Positions 15,820 to 24,065 of a stretch of 64,000 bases of DNA are shown here, in pieces. A program made the position numbers and the translations under genes. Below the pieces are notes generated by a model that saw nothing but the letters and a program-made list of their open reading frames with translations, ran no database searches and was not told the DNA's origin. The stretch is taken from contig NZ_JMLU01000002.1 of assembly GCF_000686885.1 (NCBI RefSeq), forward strand, positions 186,001-250,000, given 5' to 3'. Within the stretch, counting starts at the first letter, position 1, and every line of letters begins with the position of its first letter. The stretch comes from Flavobacterium sasangense DSM 21067. GTDB lineage: Bacteria; Bacteroidota; Bacteroidia; Flavobacteriales; Flavobacteriaceae.

Positions 15820-15891
15820 TTTATTGTAGAATCGTTAATGTGTTAAATTGTTTAACTGAAAATGAGTTAACTTCTTTAACCATTTAATTGA

Positions 15892-17586
15892 TTATTTTTT
15901 TGGGGTTGTTTTTTTCTTTACTTCGGTTTTTTTCTCAGTTTTCTTTTCTTCGGCTTTTTTATTGTCGTCGTATTCCAATGTTTCTTTTTGGATTTCCATT
16001 GGTTTTTCAGCAGCAATAGCTTTCTTTTTAGCTTCGACTTGAATTTTATCGTCTAAAGCAATTTCTTCTGCTGGGAAAATATCGTCTTTACTTAAAATCC
16101 TTTCATCGCCGCGCCACAAGAAACCTCTAAGTTTTCGAGCGTTTTCAGGGAAATCGGCTTCTGGATAAATGTGACTATCTGTTTTAGTGAAGAAAGTTAT
16201 CGCATCGATTTTATTTTCCTCTAATTCCAAGTTAATCTTACTACAAACAGTTTTGTTGATTCCTATAAACTCATTGGCATCGTTGTACATGTAATAAATG
16301 ACTTCGGCATTCTTAACAACATCGACTTCTTTAAGTTTGCTATCCACAAATTTTCCATACAAATTTTGTCCTTTTATTTGGTTGTAACCATTTTTGCTGA
16401 GACTGTCTTTTTGTATTATAAAGGCGTTATTAAGTACTTTTAATGAATCTAATTTCTGTGTTTTGTTGTTTCCGATAAGATGCATGATGTCGCCTGTCAT
16501 TTGGTTTTCGTTGTTCCAAAGAATAGGTTTTCCAATCATTTTAGTCAATTGTGTTTTATTGTTAGAATGAAGTGAATCGCATTTTCCACTCATATCACTT
16601 TTGTAAAAACGAACATTGTTAAAAGCACGAATCACGCGATCTTCTTGCGGTCCGGATACAATAATTTTTTTTCCGTGCATATACAAAGTATCTTTTTCTA
16701 CCAATGTTTTTACTAAAGCTCTTTTGGTTAAAATCATAGAGTCTTTTTTGGTAGCAGCATTGCGGTACAATTCGGCATAATGACCTGTAGCAATTACCTT
16801 GTTGATGGTGTCGGTTATTTTTACATTGTTGATTCCTCTTGAATAGTTTTTCTTTCGGTCGTAATACAAATCATCGCCTTCAATAATTTTATTATCGAGC
16901 GTAATTTTGGAGTTTTTGGAAAGTTTACCAATGTCGTTTGTGGTATCGTAAAATCCGTTTTCGGTATAGATTACGTTTTCTTTACTAGTGATAGTTGATG
17001 GTCCAAAAACATAAGCATGTCCTGAATTTTCGTAATAATCTAAATTGTTAGTTTTGATTGTACTTTCTGGATTGGTAACCGTTACTGCTGTTGTAAATTT
17101 GTATTTCTTTTGGTCTACATAATAGCGACCTGATTTACTTCTCAACGTGTTTTCTTTGTTACGAATGGTACCGTAGGTGTTGTAAAACGCTTGTTGGTTT
17201 TTCTTATCGAAATAAACGGTATCTGTTGTAAGAGTAGATTCTGGCGAACGCAAAACTACATCTCCAGTGGCAAAAGCAAATTCTTTATCACCATTATATT
17301 CCGCATAACGGCTGTTCATGGTAATCGTGTCACCTTGATTCATTTGAACGTTTCCGAAAGCTTTTACATAATTTTCATCTTTAAAATGATAGGCTTTGTT
17401 GCATACCATTCTTACTCCGTTGTGGATAATACGAACATTTCCAGTGAATACGATAGCACCCGGAATTTCGGTCTGATTCATATCTACGAAATCGGAGTTT
17501 TCAATGATGATTTTTTTCTTTTCTTGTGCTGTCGAAAAAGTTATCGTTAGCAATAAAAAGGCGATATATAAAAATGTGTTTTTCAA
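15892..17586 (-). CDS. OstA/LptA-like periplasmic or outer-membrane protein
   Basis: With a TTG start at 17586 the product is 564 residues and begins LKNTFLYIAFLLLTITFSTAQ, a clear signal peptide. OstA-like repeats follow (FTGNVRIIHNGVRMVCNKAY, AFGNVQMNQGDTITMNSRYA, ATGDVVLRSPES), resembling the LptA/LptD N-terminal domain that binds lipopolysaccharide in transit. The C-terminus is Lys/Glu/Thr-rich. An in-frame ATG at 17667 would add 27 residues ahead of the signal peptide, but it abuts the purA terminator and lies upstream of a TAAATTTG promoter box (17605-17612), so I prefer TTG. Likely role: lipopolysaccharide transport or outer-membrane biogenesis. Confidence 0.8.
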   Translation of the reverse strand: MKNTFLYIAFLLLTITFSTAQEKKKIIIENSDFVDMNQTEIPGAIVFTGNVRIIHNGVRMVCNKAYHFKDENYVKAFGNVQMNQGDTITMNSRYAEYNGDKEFAFATGDVVLRSPESTLTTDTVYFDKKNQQAFYNTYGTIRNKENTLRSKSGRYYVDQKKYKFTTAVTVTNPESTIKTNNLDYYENSGHAYVFGPSTITSKENVIYTENGFYDTTNDIGKLSKNSKITLDNKIIEGDDLYYDRKKNYSRGINNVKITDTINKVIATGHYAELYRNAATKKDSMILTKRALVKTLVEKDTLYMHGKKIIVSGPQEDRVIRAFNNVRFYKSDMSGKCDSLHSNNKTQLTKMIGKPILWNNENQMTGDIMHLIGNNKTQKLDSLKVLNNAFIIQKDSLSKNGYNQIKGQNLYGKFVDSKLKEVDVVKNAEVIYYMYNDANEFIGINKTVCSKINLELEENKIDAITFFTKTDSHIYPEADFPENARKLRGFLWRGDERILSKDDIFPAEEIALDDKIQVEAKKKAIAAEKPMEIQKETLEYDDNKKAEEKKTEKKTEVKKKTTPKK

Positions 17587-17604
17587 GTTGAATTTATTTT
17601 GAGC

Positions 17605-17612
17605 CAAATTTA
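17605..17612 (-). promoter_or_regulatory. -7 box of the OstA-like gene
   Basis: TAAATTTG on the minus strand matches TAnnTTTG and lies 18 bases before the TTG start at 17586. Its position inside the longer ATG-initiated frame argues for the TTG start. Confidence 0.45.
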
Positions 17613-17669
17613 AGTAAAAACTCGAAAAGCCATTGATAATTAAGAATATTTTATCATTTAAGAGCATAA

Positions 17670-17697
17670 AAAAACGCTTTCAATTGAAAGCGTTTTT
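17670..17697 (-). terminator. purA terminator
   Basis: AAAAACGCTTTCAATTGAAAGCGTTTTT is a perfect palindrome immediately after the purA stop codon, with T-runs on either strand, so it can act in both directions. Confidence 0.8.
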
Positions 17698-17702
17698 ATT
17701 GA

Positions 17703-18974
17703 TTATTTCATTATCGTTTGTTTTCTGTCTGGACCAACTGAGATTACTTTGATTGGCACTTCGACTTCTTTTTCAATGAATTCGATGTATGTTTTTAATT
17801 CTTGTGGTAATTCATCATACGTTGTCATTCCTGTTAAATCGGCTTTCCAACCTTTCATTTCGGTGAAAATTGGAGTAACATTTTCAGGTTCGATATTGTA
17901 TGGTAAATGTTGAATTTTTTGTCCTTTATAGTTGTAACCTGTACAAACTTGTAACGTATCAAATCCAGAAAGTACGTCGCCTTTCATCATGTATAATTGC
18001 GTTACACCATTAACTTGAACAGCATATTTTAAAGCCACTAAATCCAACCAACCACAACGACGCGCGCGTCCAGTAACGGAACCAAATTCGTTTCCTACTT
18101 TGGCCATAGTTTGTCCAGCTTCTTCAAAATCTTCTGTTGGGAAAGGTCCGCTACCTACACGAGTTGTATATGCTTTGAAAATTCCGAAAACGTCTTTTAC
18201 TTTGTTAGGTGCAATTCCTAAACCTGTACAAGCTCCAGCTGCTGTTGTGTTAGAAGAAGTTACATAAGGATACGTTCCAAAGTCAACATCTAATAAAGAA
18301 CCTTGAGCTCCTTCTGCTAATATTGATTTACCTTCTTTTAAGGCTTTGTTTAAGTATTCTTCGCTATCAATGAAAGTTAATTTTTTCAAGTCTTCTACTG
18401 CTGCAAAAAACTCATCTTCCATTTCTTTTAAGTTATATTGTAATTCTACATCGTAGAAAGCAATCATAGCTTCGTGCTTGTCAGCTAAAGTTCTGTATCT
18501 TTCTTTAAAATCTTCTAATTCGATATCACCAACTCTAAGTCCATTTCTACCTGTTTTGTCCATGTATGTTGGACCTATACCTTTTAAAGTAGAACCAATT
18601 TTTGCTTTTCCTTTTGATGCTTCAGAAGCAGCGTCAAGTAAACGATGTGTTGGTAAAATTAAGTGTGCTTTTCTAGAAATGAATAATTTAGCAGTTACAT
18701 CCATGTTGAATTTAGCCAAACCTTCAATTTCTTTTTGGAAAACTACTGGGTCGATTACCACTCCATTTCCAATGATATTGATTGCATTTTTATGGAAAAT
18801 TCCAGAAGGAATAGTTCTTAAAACGTGTTTGATTCCGTCGAATTCTAAAGTATGTCCAGCATTTGGACCTCCCTGAAATCTTGCGATAATATCATATTTT
18901 GAGGTAAGAACGTCAACGATTTTTCCTTTTCCTTCGTCGCCCCATTGTAATCCAAGTAGTAAATCTACAGTCAT
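17703..18974 (-). CDS. purA: adenylosuccinate synthase
   Basis: Joins IMP and aspartate with GTP, the first committed AMP step. At 423 residues it has the normal length. WGDEGKGKIVD (11-21) is the GTP/IMP loop with the catalytic Asp. GGPNAGHT, GSTLKGIGPTYMDKTGRNGL, EGAQGSLLDVDFGTYPYVTS, TRVGSGPFPTE, TGRARRCGWLDL and the C-terminal SVGPDRKQTI all match PurA. It is 31 bases downstream of the Fur-family gene on the same strand, with no clear promoter between, so probably co-transcribed with it. Confidence 0.98.
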   Translation of the reverse strand: MTVDLLLGLQWGDEGKGKIVDVLTSKYDIIARFQGGPNAGHTLEFDGIKHVLRTIPSGIFHKNAINIIGNGVVIDPVVFQKEIEGLAKFNMDVTAKLFISRKAHLILPTHRLLDAASEASKGKAKIGSTLKGIGPTYMDKTGRNGLRVGDIELEDFKERYRTLADKHEAMIAFYDVELQYNLKEMEDEFFAAVEDLKKLTFIDSEEYLNKALKEGKSILAEGAQGSLLDVDFGTYPYVTSSNTTAAGACTGLGIAPNKVKDVFGIFKAYTTRVGSGPFPTEDFEEAGQTMAKVGNEFGSVTGRARRCGWLDLVALKYAVQVNGVTQLYMMKGDVLSGFDTLQVCTGYNYKGQKIQHLPYNIEPENVTPIFTEMKGWKADLTGMTTYDELPQELKTYIEFIEKEVEVPIKVISVGPDRKQTIMK

Positions 18975-19005
18975 TGTGTTGTTGTTTATTATTTGTAGTT
19001 AGTTG

Positions 19006-19443
19006 TTATTGTTGTTTTTTTGTTCCATAGAAATAAAGCGAGTGGTTTGTGATATCAATTCCAAACATTTCTTCCATGGTTTGTTTTATTTGCTGAATTC
19101 TTGGGTCACAAAATTCGATTACCTCACCAGAATCGGTTAAAATAATGTGATCGTGTTGTTTGTCGAAATACGATTTTTCGTAATGTGCTTGGTTTTGTCC
19201 AAACTGATGACGACGTACCAAACCACATTCTAATAAAAGTTCGATTGTATTGTAAAGTGTAGCTCTACTTACGCGGTAGTTTTTATTTTTCATTTTGATA
19301 TACAAAGATTCGATATCAAAATGTTCGGCAGTATTGTAAATTTCCTGAAGAATAGCGTAGCGTTCTGGTGTTTTGCGGTGTGCTTTTTCTTCTAAAAATT
19401 TAGTAAAAACGTTCTTTACAATTTCTTGATTTTTGTTTTCCAT
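19006..19443 (-). CDS. Fur family transcriptional regulator
   Basis: A 145-residue winged-helix regulator of the Fur superfamily. The N-terminal DNA-binding part ([20 protein letters not shown], then [20 protein letters not shown]) is standard. The dimerisation domain has a [18 protein letters not shown] metal site with the family His residues. It lacks the C-terminal CxxC pairs of many Fur/PerR proteins; only two cysteines are present, so the structural zinc site seems absent. Metal or peroxide specificity cannot be called. It has its own -7 box and is followed closely by purA. Confidence 0.9.
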   Translation of the reverse strand: MENKNQEIVKNVFTKFLEEKAHRKTPERYAILQEIYNTAEHFDIESLYIKMKNKNYRVSRATLYNTIELLLECGLVRRHQFGQNQAHYEKSYFDKQHDHIILTDSGEVIEFCDPRIQQIKQTMEEMFGIDITNHSLYFYGTKKQQ

Positions 19444-19466
19444 CGTATTGATAAATCAAATATCGG

Positions 19467-19474
19467 CAAAGATA
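19467..19474 (-). promoter_or_regulatory. -7 box of the Fur-family gene
   Basis: TATCTTTG on the minus strand is a perfect TAnnTTTG match 24 bases upstream of the ATG. No clear -33 element is seen. Confidence 0.45.
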
Positions 19475-19536
19475 GTGTTATTTTTGCTTTGAATAAAATC
19501 CTAAATTTAATTAGAAAATTTAGTTATTAACTTTTG

Positions 19537-21756
19537 TTAATTATTATAAACCCTTGTCACTTTATCAATTCCATCTACTTTTTTGATGTTTTCGATTAGC
19601 TTTTTTAGGATTGTATTGTTTTGAACTACTACAGCCACTTGTCCGTTGAAAATTCCAGCTTCACTACTTAAGGAAATACTTTGAATATTTACGTTCATTT
19701 GACTTGAAATTACTTTGGTTAAATCGTTTGTAAGTCCTAAAATATCCATTCCAGTAATTTTTAAAATCGCTTTGAATTCTTCTTGTGAAGAGTCAATCCA
19801 TTTTGCTGGAATAATACGATATGCATAATTGGATTGCATACTGATTGCATTCGGACAGTCTTTTCGATGCACTTTTATTCCTTCGTTGATAGTAACAAAT
19901 CCAAATACTTCATCTCCTGGTATTGGATTACAACAAGTAGAAAGTTTATAATCTAATTTATCTTGTTCGGAACCGAAAACTAGTAAGTCATATTTTTTAC
20001 TAATTTCATTTTTATTAATTTGTTCGGGTTGACTTGAAGGCGAACGCTTGATAGTTTTCTTAAAGAAATTAACCAAGGTATTGCTTTTTTGAGCTGCGTA
20101 TTCTTTTAATTGTTGGTTTTCAATAGCTCCAATTCCCGCTCTGTAATATAAATCTAAACTAGTCTGTAACTTAAAGAAGTTAACTAATTCGTTAGTTGTA
20201 TTCTCGTTTAAAGTGATTTTTAAGTGGCGTAGTTTTCTTGTAAGGATTTCTTTTCCGTCTTCGGCAATCTTTTTGGTGTTTTCGTTTAAAACGTTTTTAA
20301 TTTTATTTTTTGCTCTAGAAGTAGTAACAAAATCTAACCATTGTGAAGTTGGTTTTTGATTTGCCGAAGTAATAATTTCTACCTGATCACCACTATTTAA
20401 AACATGGTTTAATGGAACTAATTTTCCGTTCACTCTTGTTCCTCTGGTTTTTACCCCAATTTCAGAGTGAATACTGAAAGCAAAATCTAACGAAGTAGCT
20501 CCTTTTGGTAACGATTTGATTTCGCCTTTTGGAGTGAACACATAGATTTCTTTAGCATACAAATTCAGTTTAAAATCTTCAACAAAATCAACGGCATTCG
20601 TAGAGGAATTTTCTAAAGCTTCTTTCAATTGGTTTAACCAAATTTCCAAACCGTGTTCCTCTGTAGCTCCATTCTTGTATTTGTAATGGGCAGCGTATCC
20701 TTTTTCCGCAATTTCGTCCATGCGTTCGCTTCGCACCTGAATTTCTACCCAACGTCCTTTTGGTCCCATTACGGTAATATGAAGTGCTTCATAACCAGAT
20801 GATTTTGGTGAAGAAATCCAATCACGTAAACGACTTGGAGAAGGACGATAATGATCGGTTACGACTGAATATATCTTCCAAGCAATGAACTTTTCGTCAT
20901 GCTGGTTAGCTTTATAAATAATTCGTAAGGCAAATTTGTCGTAAACTTCATCAAAAGTAACGCCTTGCGCCTTCATTTTTCTTCGAATCGAATAAATTGA
21001 TTTTGGTCGTCCTTTGATGACAAATTCAATTCCTTCGTCTTGTAATGATTTGCTTAAAACATCCGAAATAGTTTTGATATATTCGTCTTGTTCTTCCTTG
21101 GTTTCCTTAATTTTACTTACAATATCGTTGTAAACTTCGGGTTCTGTATATTTTAAACCTAAATCTTCTAACTTGGTTTTGATGTTGTATAATCCTAAAC
21201 GATGAGCTAGAGGCGCATAAATGTACAATGTTTCAGAAGCAATTTTGGCTTGTTTGTAATCCACCATGCTTTCCATAGTTTGCATGTTGTGCAAACGATC
21301 AGCAATTTTGATAAGAATTACCCTAACATCATCATTCAGTGTTAATAACATTTTACGAAAATTTTCTGCTTGAACAGAAATTTCTTGATCGGTTTTAACT
21401 TTGGCAATTTTGGTTAAGCCTTCAACCAATTGCGCGATTTTAGGATTGAACATTTTTTCAATATCCTGAACTGTAATGTCAGTATCTTCAACGACATCGT
21501 GCATTAAAGCTGCAGCAATTGAAGTCGCTCCCAAACCAATATCTCTAGCTACAATTTTAGCTACAGCAATAGGATGGAAAATATAAGCTTCACCTGATTT
21601 TCTGCGTTGGTCTTTATGAGCATCAACAGCTACATCAAATGCTTTACGGATGATTTTTTTGTCTTCATCAGTAAGGGTTTGATAACTGATGCGAAGTAAT
21701 TCTTTATATTCTTGCGCAATGGCTTTGTTTTCGGCTTCTAATTCTAACTCTGTCAT
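19537..21756 (-). CDS. bifunctional (p)ppGpp synthetase/hydrolase (RelA/SpoT family)
   Basis: A 739-residue long RSH enzyme controlling the stringent response. The HD hydrolase domain is intact (His61, MHD at 85-87, DRLHNM at 153-158). The synthetase domain follows with GRPKSIYSIRRKM (249-261), SSGYEALHITV (319-329) and VEIQVRSERMDEIAEKGYAA (337-356). A TGS domain (IYVFTPKGEIKSLPKGATSL), a zinc-finger-like CCNPIPGDEVFGFVT segment and a C-terminal ACT domain complete the architecture. Both catalytic halves look active, so it is bifunctional. A TAGATTTG box lies 47 bases upstream. Confidence 0.96.
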   Translation of the reverse strand: MTELELEAENKAIAQEYKELLRISYQTLTDEDKKIIRKAFDVAVDAHKDQRRKSGEAYIFHPIAVAKIVARDIGLGATSIAAALMHDVVEDTDITVQDIEKMFNPKIAQLVEGLTKIAKVKTDQEISVQAENFRKMLLTLNDDVRVILIKIADRLHNMQTMESMVDYKQAKIASETLYIYAPLAHRLGLYNIKTKLEDLGLKYTEPEVYNDIVSKIKETKEEQDEYIKTISDVLSKSLQDEGIEFVIKGRPKSIYSIRRKMKAQGVTFDEVYDKFALRIIYKANQHDEKFIAWKIYSVVTDHYRPSPSRLRDWISSPKSSGYEALHITVMGPKGRWVEIQVRSERMDEIAEKGYAAHYKYKNGATEEHGLEIWLNQLKEALENSSTNAVDFVEDFKLNLYAKEIYVFTPKGEIKSLPKGATSLDFAFSIHSEIGVKTRGTRVNGKLVPLNHVLNSGDQVEIITSANQKPTSQWLDFVTTSRAKNKIKNVLNENTKKIAEDGKEILTRKLRHLKITLNENTTNELVNFFKLQTSLDLYYRAGIGAIENQQLKEYAAQKSNTLVNFFKKTIKRSPSSQPEQINKNEISKKYDLLVFGSEQDKLDYKLSTCCNPIPGDEVFGFVTINEGIKVHRKDCPNAISMQSNYAYRIIPAKWIDSSQEEFKAILKITGMDILGLTNDLTKVISSQMNVNIQSISLSSEAGIFNGQVAVVVQNNTILKKLIENIKKVDGIDKVTRVYNN

Positions 21757-21802
21757 ACATTTTCTTTAACCAATTAAAAGTAAGCTAATTTTTCTAATTG
21801 TG

Positions 21803-21810
21803 CAAATCTA
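21803..21810 (-). promoter_or_regulatory. -7 box of the RelA/SpoT gene
   Basis: TAGATTTG on the minus strand matches TAnnTTTG, 47 bases before the ATG. No -33 TTG is visible in the A-rich sequence upstream. Confidence 0.4.
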
Positions 21811-21840
21811 GAAAATAGAAAAAAGAGAAAAGAAGAAAGT

Positions 21841-22629
21841 CTAAAATCCGCGTTGTCTTTTAGCTTCAAATAGTAAAATAGCTGCTGCAACCGAAACATT
21901 CATTGAATCGATTTCGCCTTGCATTGGAATGATGATGTTTTTTGTGCTTTCAGTTCGCCATTTTTCGGACAAACCTGTAGCTTCTGTTCCTACAACTAAT
22001 GCAGTTGGAGTGATGTAGTTTTGGGTATGATATTCCGTTGAATCTTGTAAAGTAGCGGAATAAATATTGATATTATTTGCTTTTAAATACGCAATTACTT
22101 CTTCCGTAGTTCCAACAGCAATTTGTCGGGTAAACAAACAACCAACGCTAGAACGAACGATATTTGGGTTATATAAATCGCTTTTAGGATTGGCGATAAT
22201 TACAGCATCAATGTTTGCGGCATCAGCTGTTCTTAAAATGGCACCAACGTTTCCTGGTTTTTCTAAAGATTCCCCAACTAAAATTAACGGATTTTTAGAA
22301 AGTTTTAAACCGGATAAGGCTAAGGATTTGGTTTTCGCAATAGCTAAAATACCTTCAGTAGTATCTCGATAGGCTAACTTTTGATAGACTTCTTTTGAAA
22401 TTTCTATTACGTTTAACGGTTTAGTTGTTAAATCGTTTAGTTGTTTTTCCGAAATGATTTCGGGTAAAAACAAAATAGTTTCTAATTCATAACCGCCTTT
22501 TAATGCCAATTCAATTTCGCGTTTTCCTTCAATTAAAAAAGTGCCCGTTTGTTTACGAACTTTTGCTTTTTCTTGCAATTGAACTAACGATTTGATAAAC
22601 GGATTTTGAACCGAGGTGATTTGTTTCAT
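21841..22629 (-). CDS. SpoU/TrmH family RNA 2'-O-ribose methyltransferase
   Basis: A 262-residue SPOUT methyltransferase with an N-terminal substrate-binding domain (MKQITSVQNPFIKSLVQL, then GTFLIEGKREIELAL). The C-terminal knot shows the three SpoU motifs: NVGAILRTADAANIDAV (motif 1 with the catalytic Arg), LVVGTEATGLSEKW (motif 2) and IPMQGEIDSMNVSVAAAILL (motif 3). It presumably methylates rRNA (RlmB-like) or tRNA with S-adenosylmethionine; the target base is not predictable here. Confidence 0.92.
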   Translation of the reverse strand: MKQITSVQNPFIKSLVQLQEKAKVRKQTGTFLIEGKREIELALKGGYELETILFLPEIISEKQLNDLTTKPLNVIEISKEVYQKLAYRDTTEGILAIAKTKSLALSGLKLSKNPLILVGESLEKPGNVGAILRTADAANIDAVIIANPKSDLYNPNIVRSSVGCLFTRQIAVGTTEEVIAYLKANNINIYSATLQDSTEYHTQNYITPTALVVGTEATGLSEKWRTESTKNIIIPMQGEIDSMNVSVAAAILLFEAKRQRGF

Positions 22630-22638
22630 ATTTTAAGA

Positions 22639-22675
22639 CGCAAGTTTAGCCACTAAGGCACTAAGGCGCAAAGTT
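22639..22675. repeat. dispersed GCAAAG/CTAAGG-type repeat
   Basis: GCAAGTTTAGCCACTAAGGCACTAAGGCGCAAAG resembles the A block of the composite repeat at 6672 and the segment at 52372-52408. It is non-coding. Confidence 0.45.
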
Positions 22676-22713
22676 TTTACAAAGATATTGTTTTGTTACA
22701 TATTTTCAACTAA

Positions 22714-22749
22714 TAAAAAAAGCCACAAAGTTTTAAATTCTTTGTGGCT
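22714..22749 (-). terminator. terminator of the amidohydrolase operon
   Basis: AGCCACAAAG (22721-22730) pairs perfectly with CTTTGTGGCT (22740-22749). On the minus strand a T-run follows. It lies just downstream of the shorter amidohydrolase gene. Confidence 0.8.
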
Positions 22750-22770
22750 TTGAGTCTTTGTGGCTAAAAA

Positions 22771-24063
22771 TTATTTTTTTTGTTGTTCGAATTTTCCTTT
22801 GTAACGTTGGTATAATTCCGTGTGGTGACTTTCCAAACTGATTTGTCTTCCATCGATAAAAGCGAATGAAATTACATTGGTTTTCATATCCAAAGCATCG
22901 CCTTCAGAAATAAATAAAGTCGCGCTTTTACCAGATTCTAACGTTCCATATTGGTTGTCAATTCCTAAAATTTTAGCTGAATTTCCTGTGATTAATTGCA
23001 ATGCTTGTTCTTTTGAAAGTCCCCAAGCGGCACAAGTTCCTGCGTAGAAAGGAAGGTTTCTAGTTTGCATACGCTCCATATCGCCTGCATTTTGTAAACC
23101 AACCAAAACTCCTGCATCAACTAATAATTTAGCATTTTTGTATGGTAAATTTACATCTTCATCTTCTAATAAAGGCAAACTGTGTACACGATTTAATAAA
23201 ACAGAAACGTTATTTCCTTTTAATAATGCACCTACTTTAAAAGCATAATAACCACCAACAATTGTCATGTTTTTGATGTTGTTTTTCTTTTTGAATAAAA
23301 CCGCATCGATGATCTCTTTTTCACCATTTGCATTTACATACAAGGTTTTTTCACCTGATTGTAATCCTTTCATAGCTTCATAAGGAATATCTTTTTTATC
23401 ATTTTTACTACCTAAGTAGGCAAAAGCATTGTCAAAATAATCTTGAATTGCTTTCACTTGGGGATCGTAGTTTTTGTTCATTTCAATTCCACCTGGTTCT
23501 GCCCACCAACCCGCTCTTGAATAGCTTCTTGGCCAGTTTAAGTGAATTCCGTCATCCGTTTTAATCGAAGCATCTTCCCAGTTCCAAGCATCTAATTGAA
23601 CAATTGATGAAGTTCCTGGAATTCTGCCACCTCTTGGTGTAATTTGAGCTAATAAAACGCCATTTGGACGAGTAGTTTCAACTAATTTAGATTCTGCATT
23701 ATAAGCAATAATACTTCTCACGTGTGGATTGAATTCTCCAATTTCACTTTCGTCATCCGAAGCTCTTACCGCATCAATTTCAACTAAACCTAATGTTGAA
23801 TTTGGTGCAATGAATCCTGGATAAACATGTTTTCCAGAAGCATCAATCATAATGTCATGTTTGGCTGGTTTCATTACTGTTGCATCGCCAATGGTTGCGA
23901 TTTTTCCATCCATAATTGAAATCAAGCTGTTTTCAATTACTTTTCCATTTCCTAAATGCGCTTTAGCACCTAAGATTAAAATCGATTTGCTTTGTTTTGG
24001 CGCTGGCGTTTGTTGGGCAAACCCAAACAAAGAAATAAATAAAAGAACTATATATTTTTTCAT
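22771..24063 (-). CDS. exported amidohydrolase-family protein lacking the HxH metal site
   Basis: A 430-residue protein with signal peptide MKKYIVLLFISLFGFAQQ. The N-terminal beta-strand layout (ILILGAKAHLGNGKVIENSL, then MDGKIATIGDATV) and the C-terminal LQLITGNSAKILGIDNQYGT and LESGKSATLFISEGDA blocks are those of imidazolonepropionase-like amidohydrolases. Where the family has HxH after the first strand, this protein reads YPGFIAPNSTLGLVEIDAVR, with no His pair. It therefore probably lacks metal-dependent hydrolase activity or uses other residues. It is two bases downstream of the 1007-residue amidohydrolase gene and surely co-transcribed, so the two products may form a complex. Confidence 0.85.
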   Translation of the reverse strand: MKKYIVLLFISLFGFAQQTPAPKQSKSILILGAKAHLGNGKVIENSLISIMDGKIATIGDATVMKPAKHDIMIDASGKHVYPGFIAPNSTLGLVEIDAVRASDDESEIGEFNPHVRSIIAYNAESKLVETTRPNGVLLAQITPRGGRIPGTSSIVQLDAWNWEDASIKTDDGIHLNWPRSYSRAGWWAEPGGIEMNKNYDPQVKAIQDYFDNAFAYLGSKNDKKDIPYEAMKGLQSGEKTLYVNANGEKEIIDAVLFKKKNNIKNMTIVGGYYAFKVGALLKGNNVSVLLNRVHSLPLLEDEDVNLPYKNAKLLVDAGVLVGLQNAGDMERMQTRNLPFYAGTCAAWGLSKEQALQLITGNSAKILGIDNQYGTLESGKSATLFISEGDALDMKTNVISFAFIDGRQISLESHHTELYQRYKGKFEQQKK

Positions 24064-24065
24064 GA

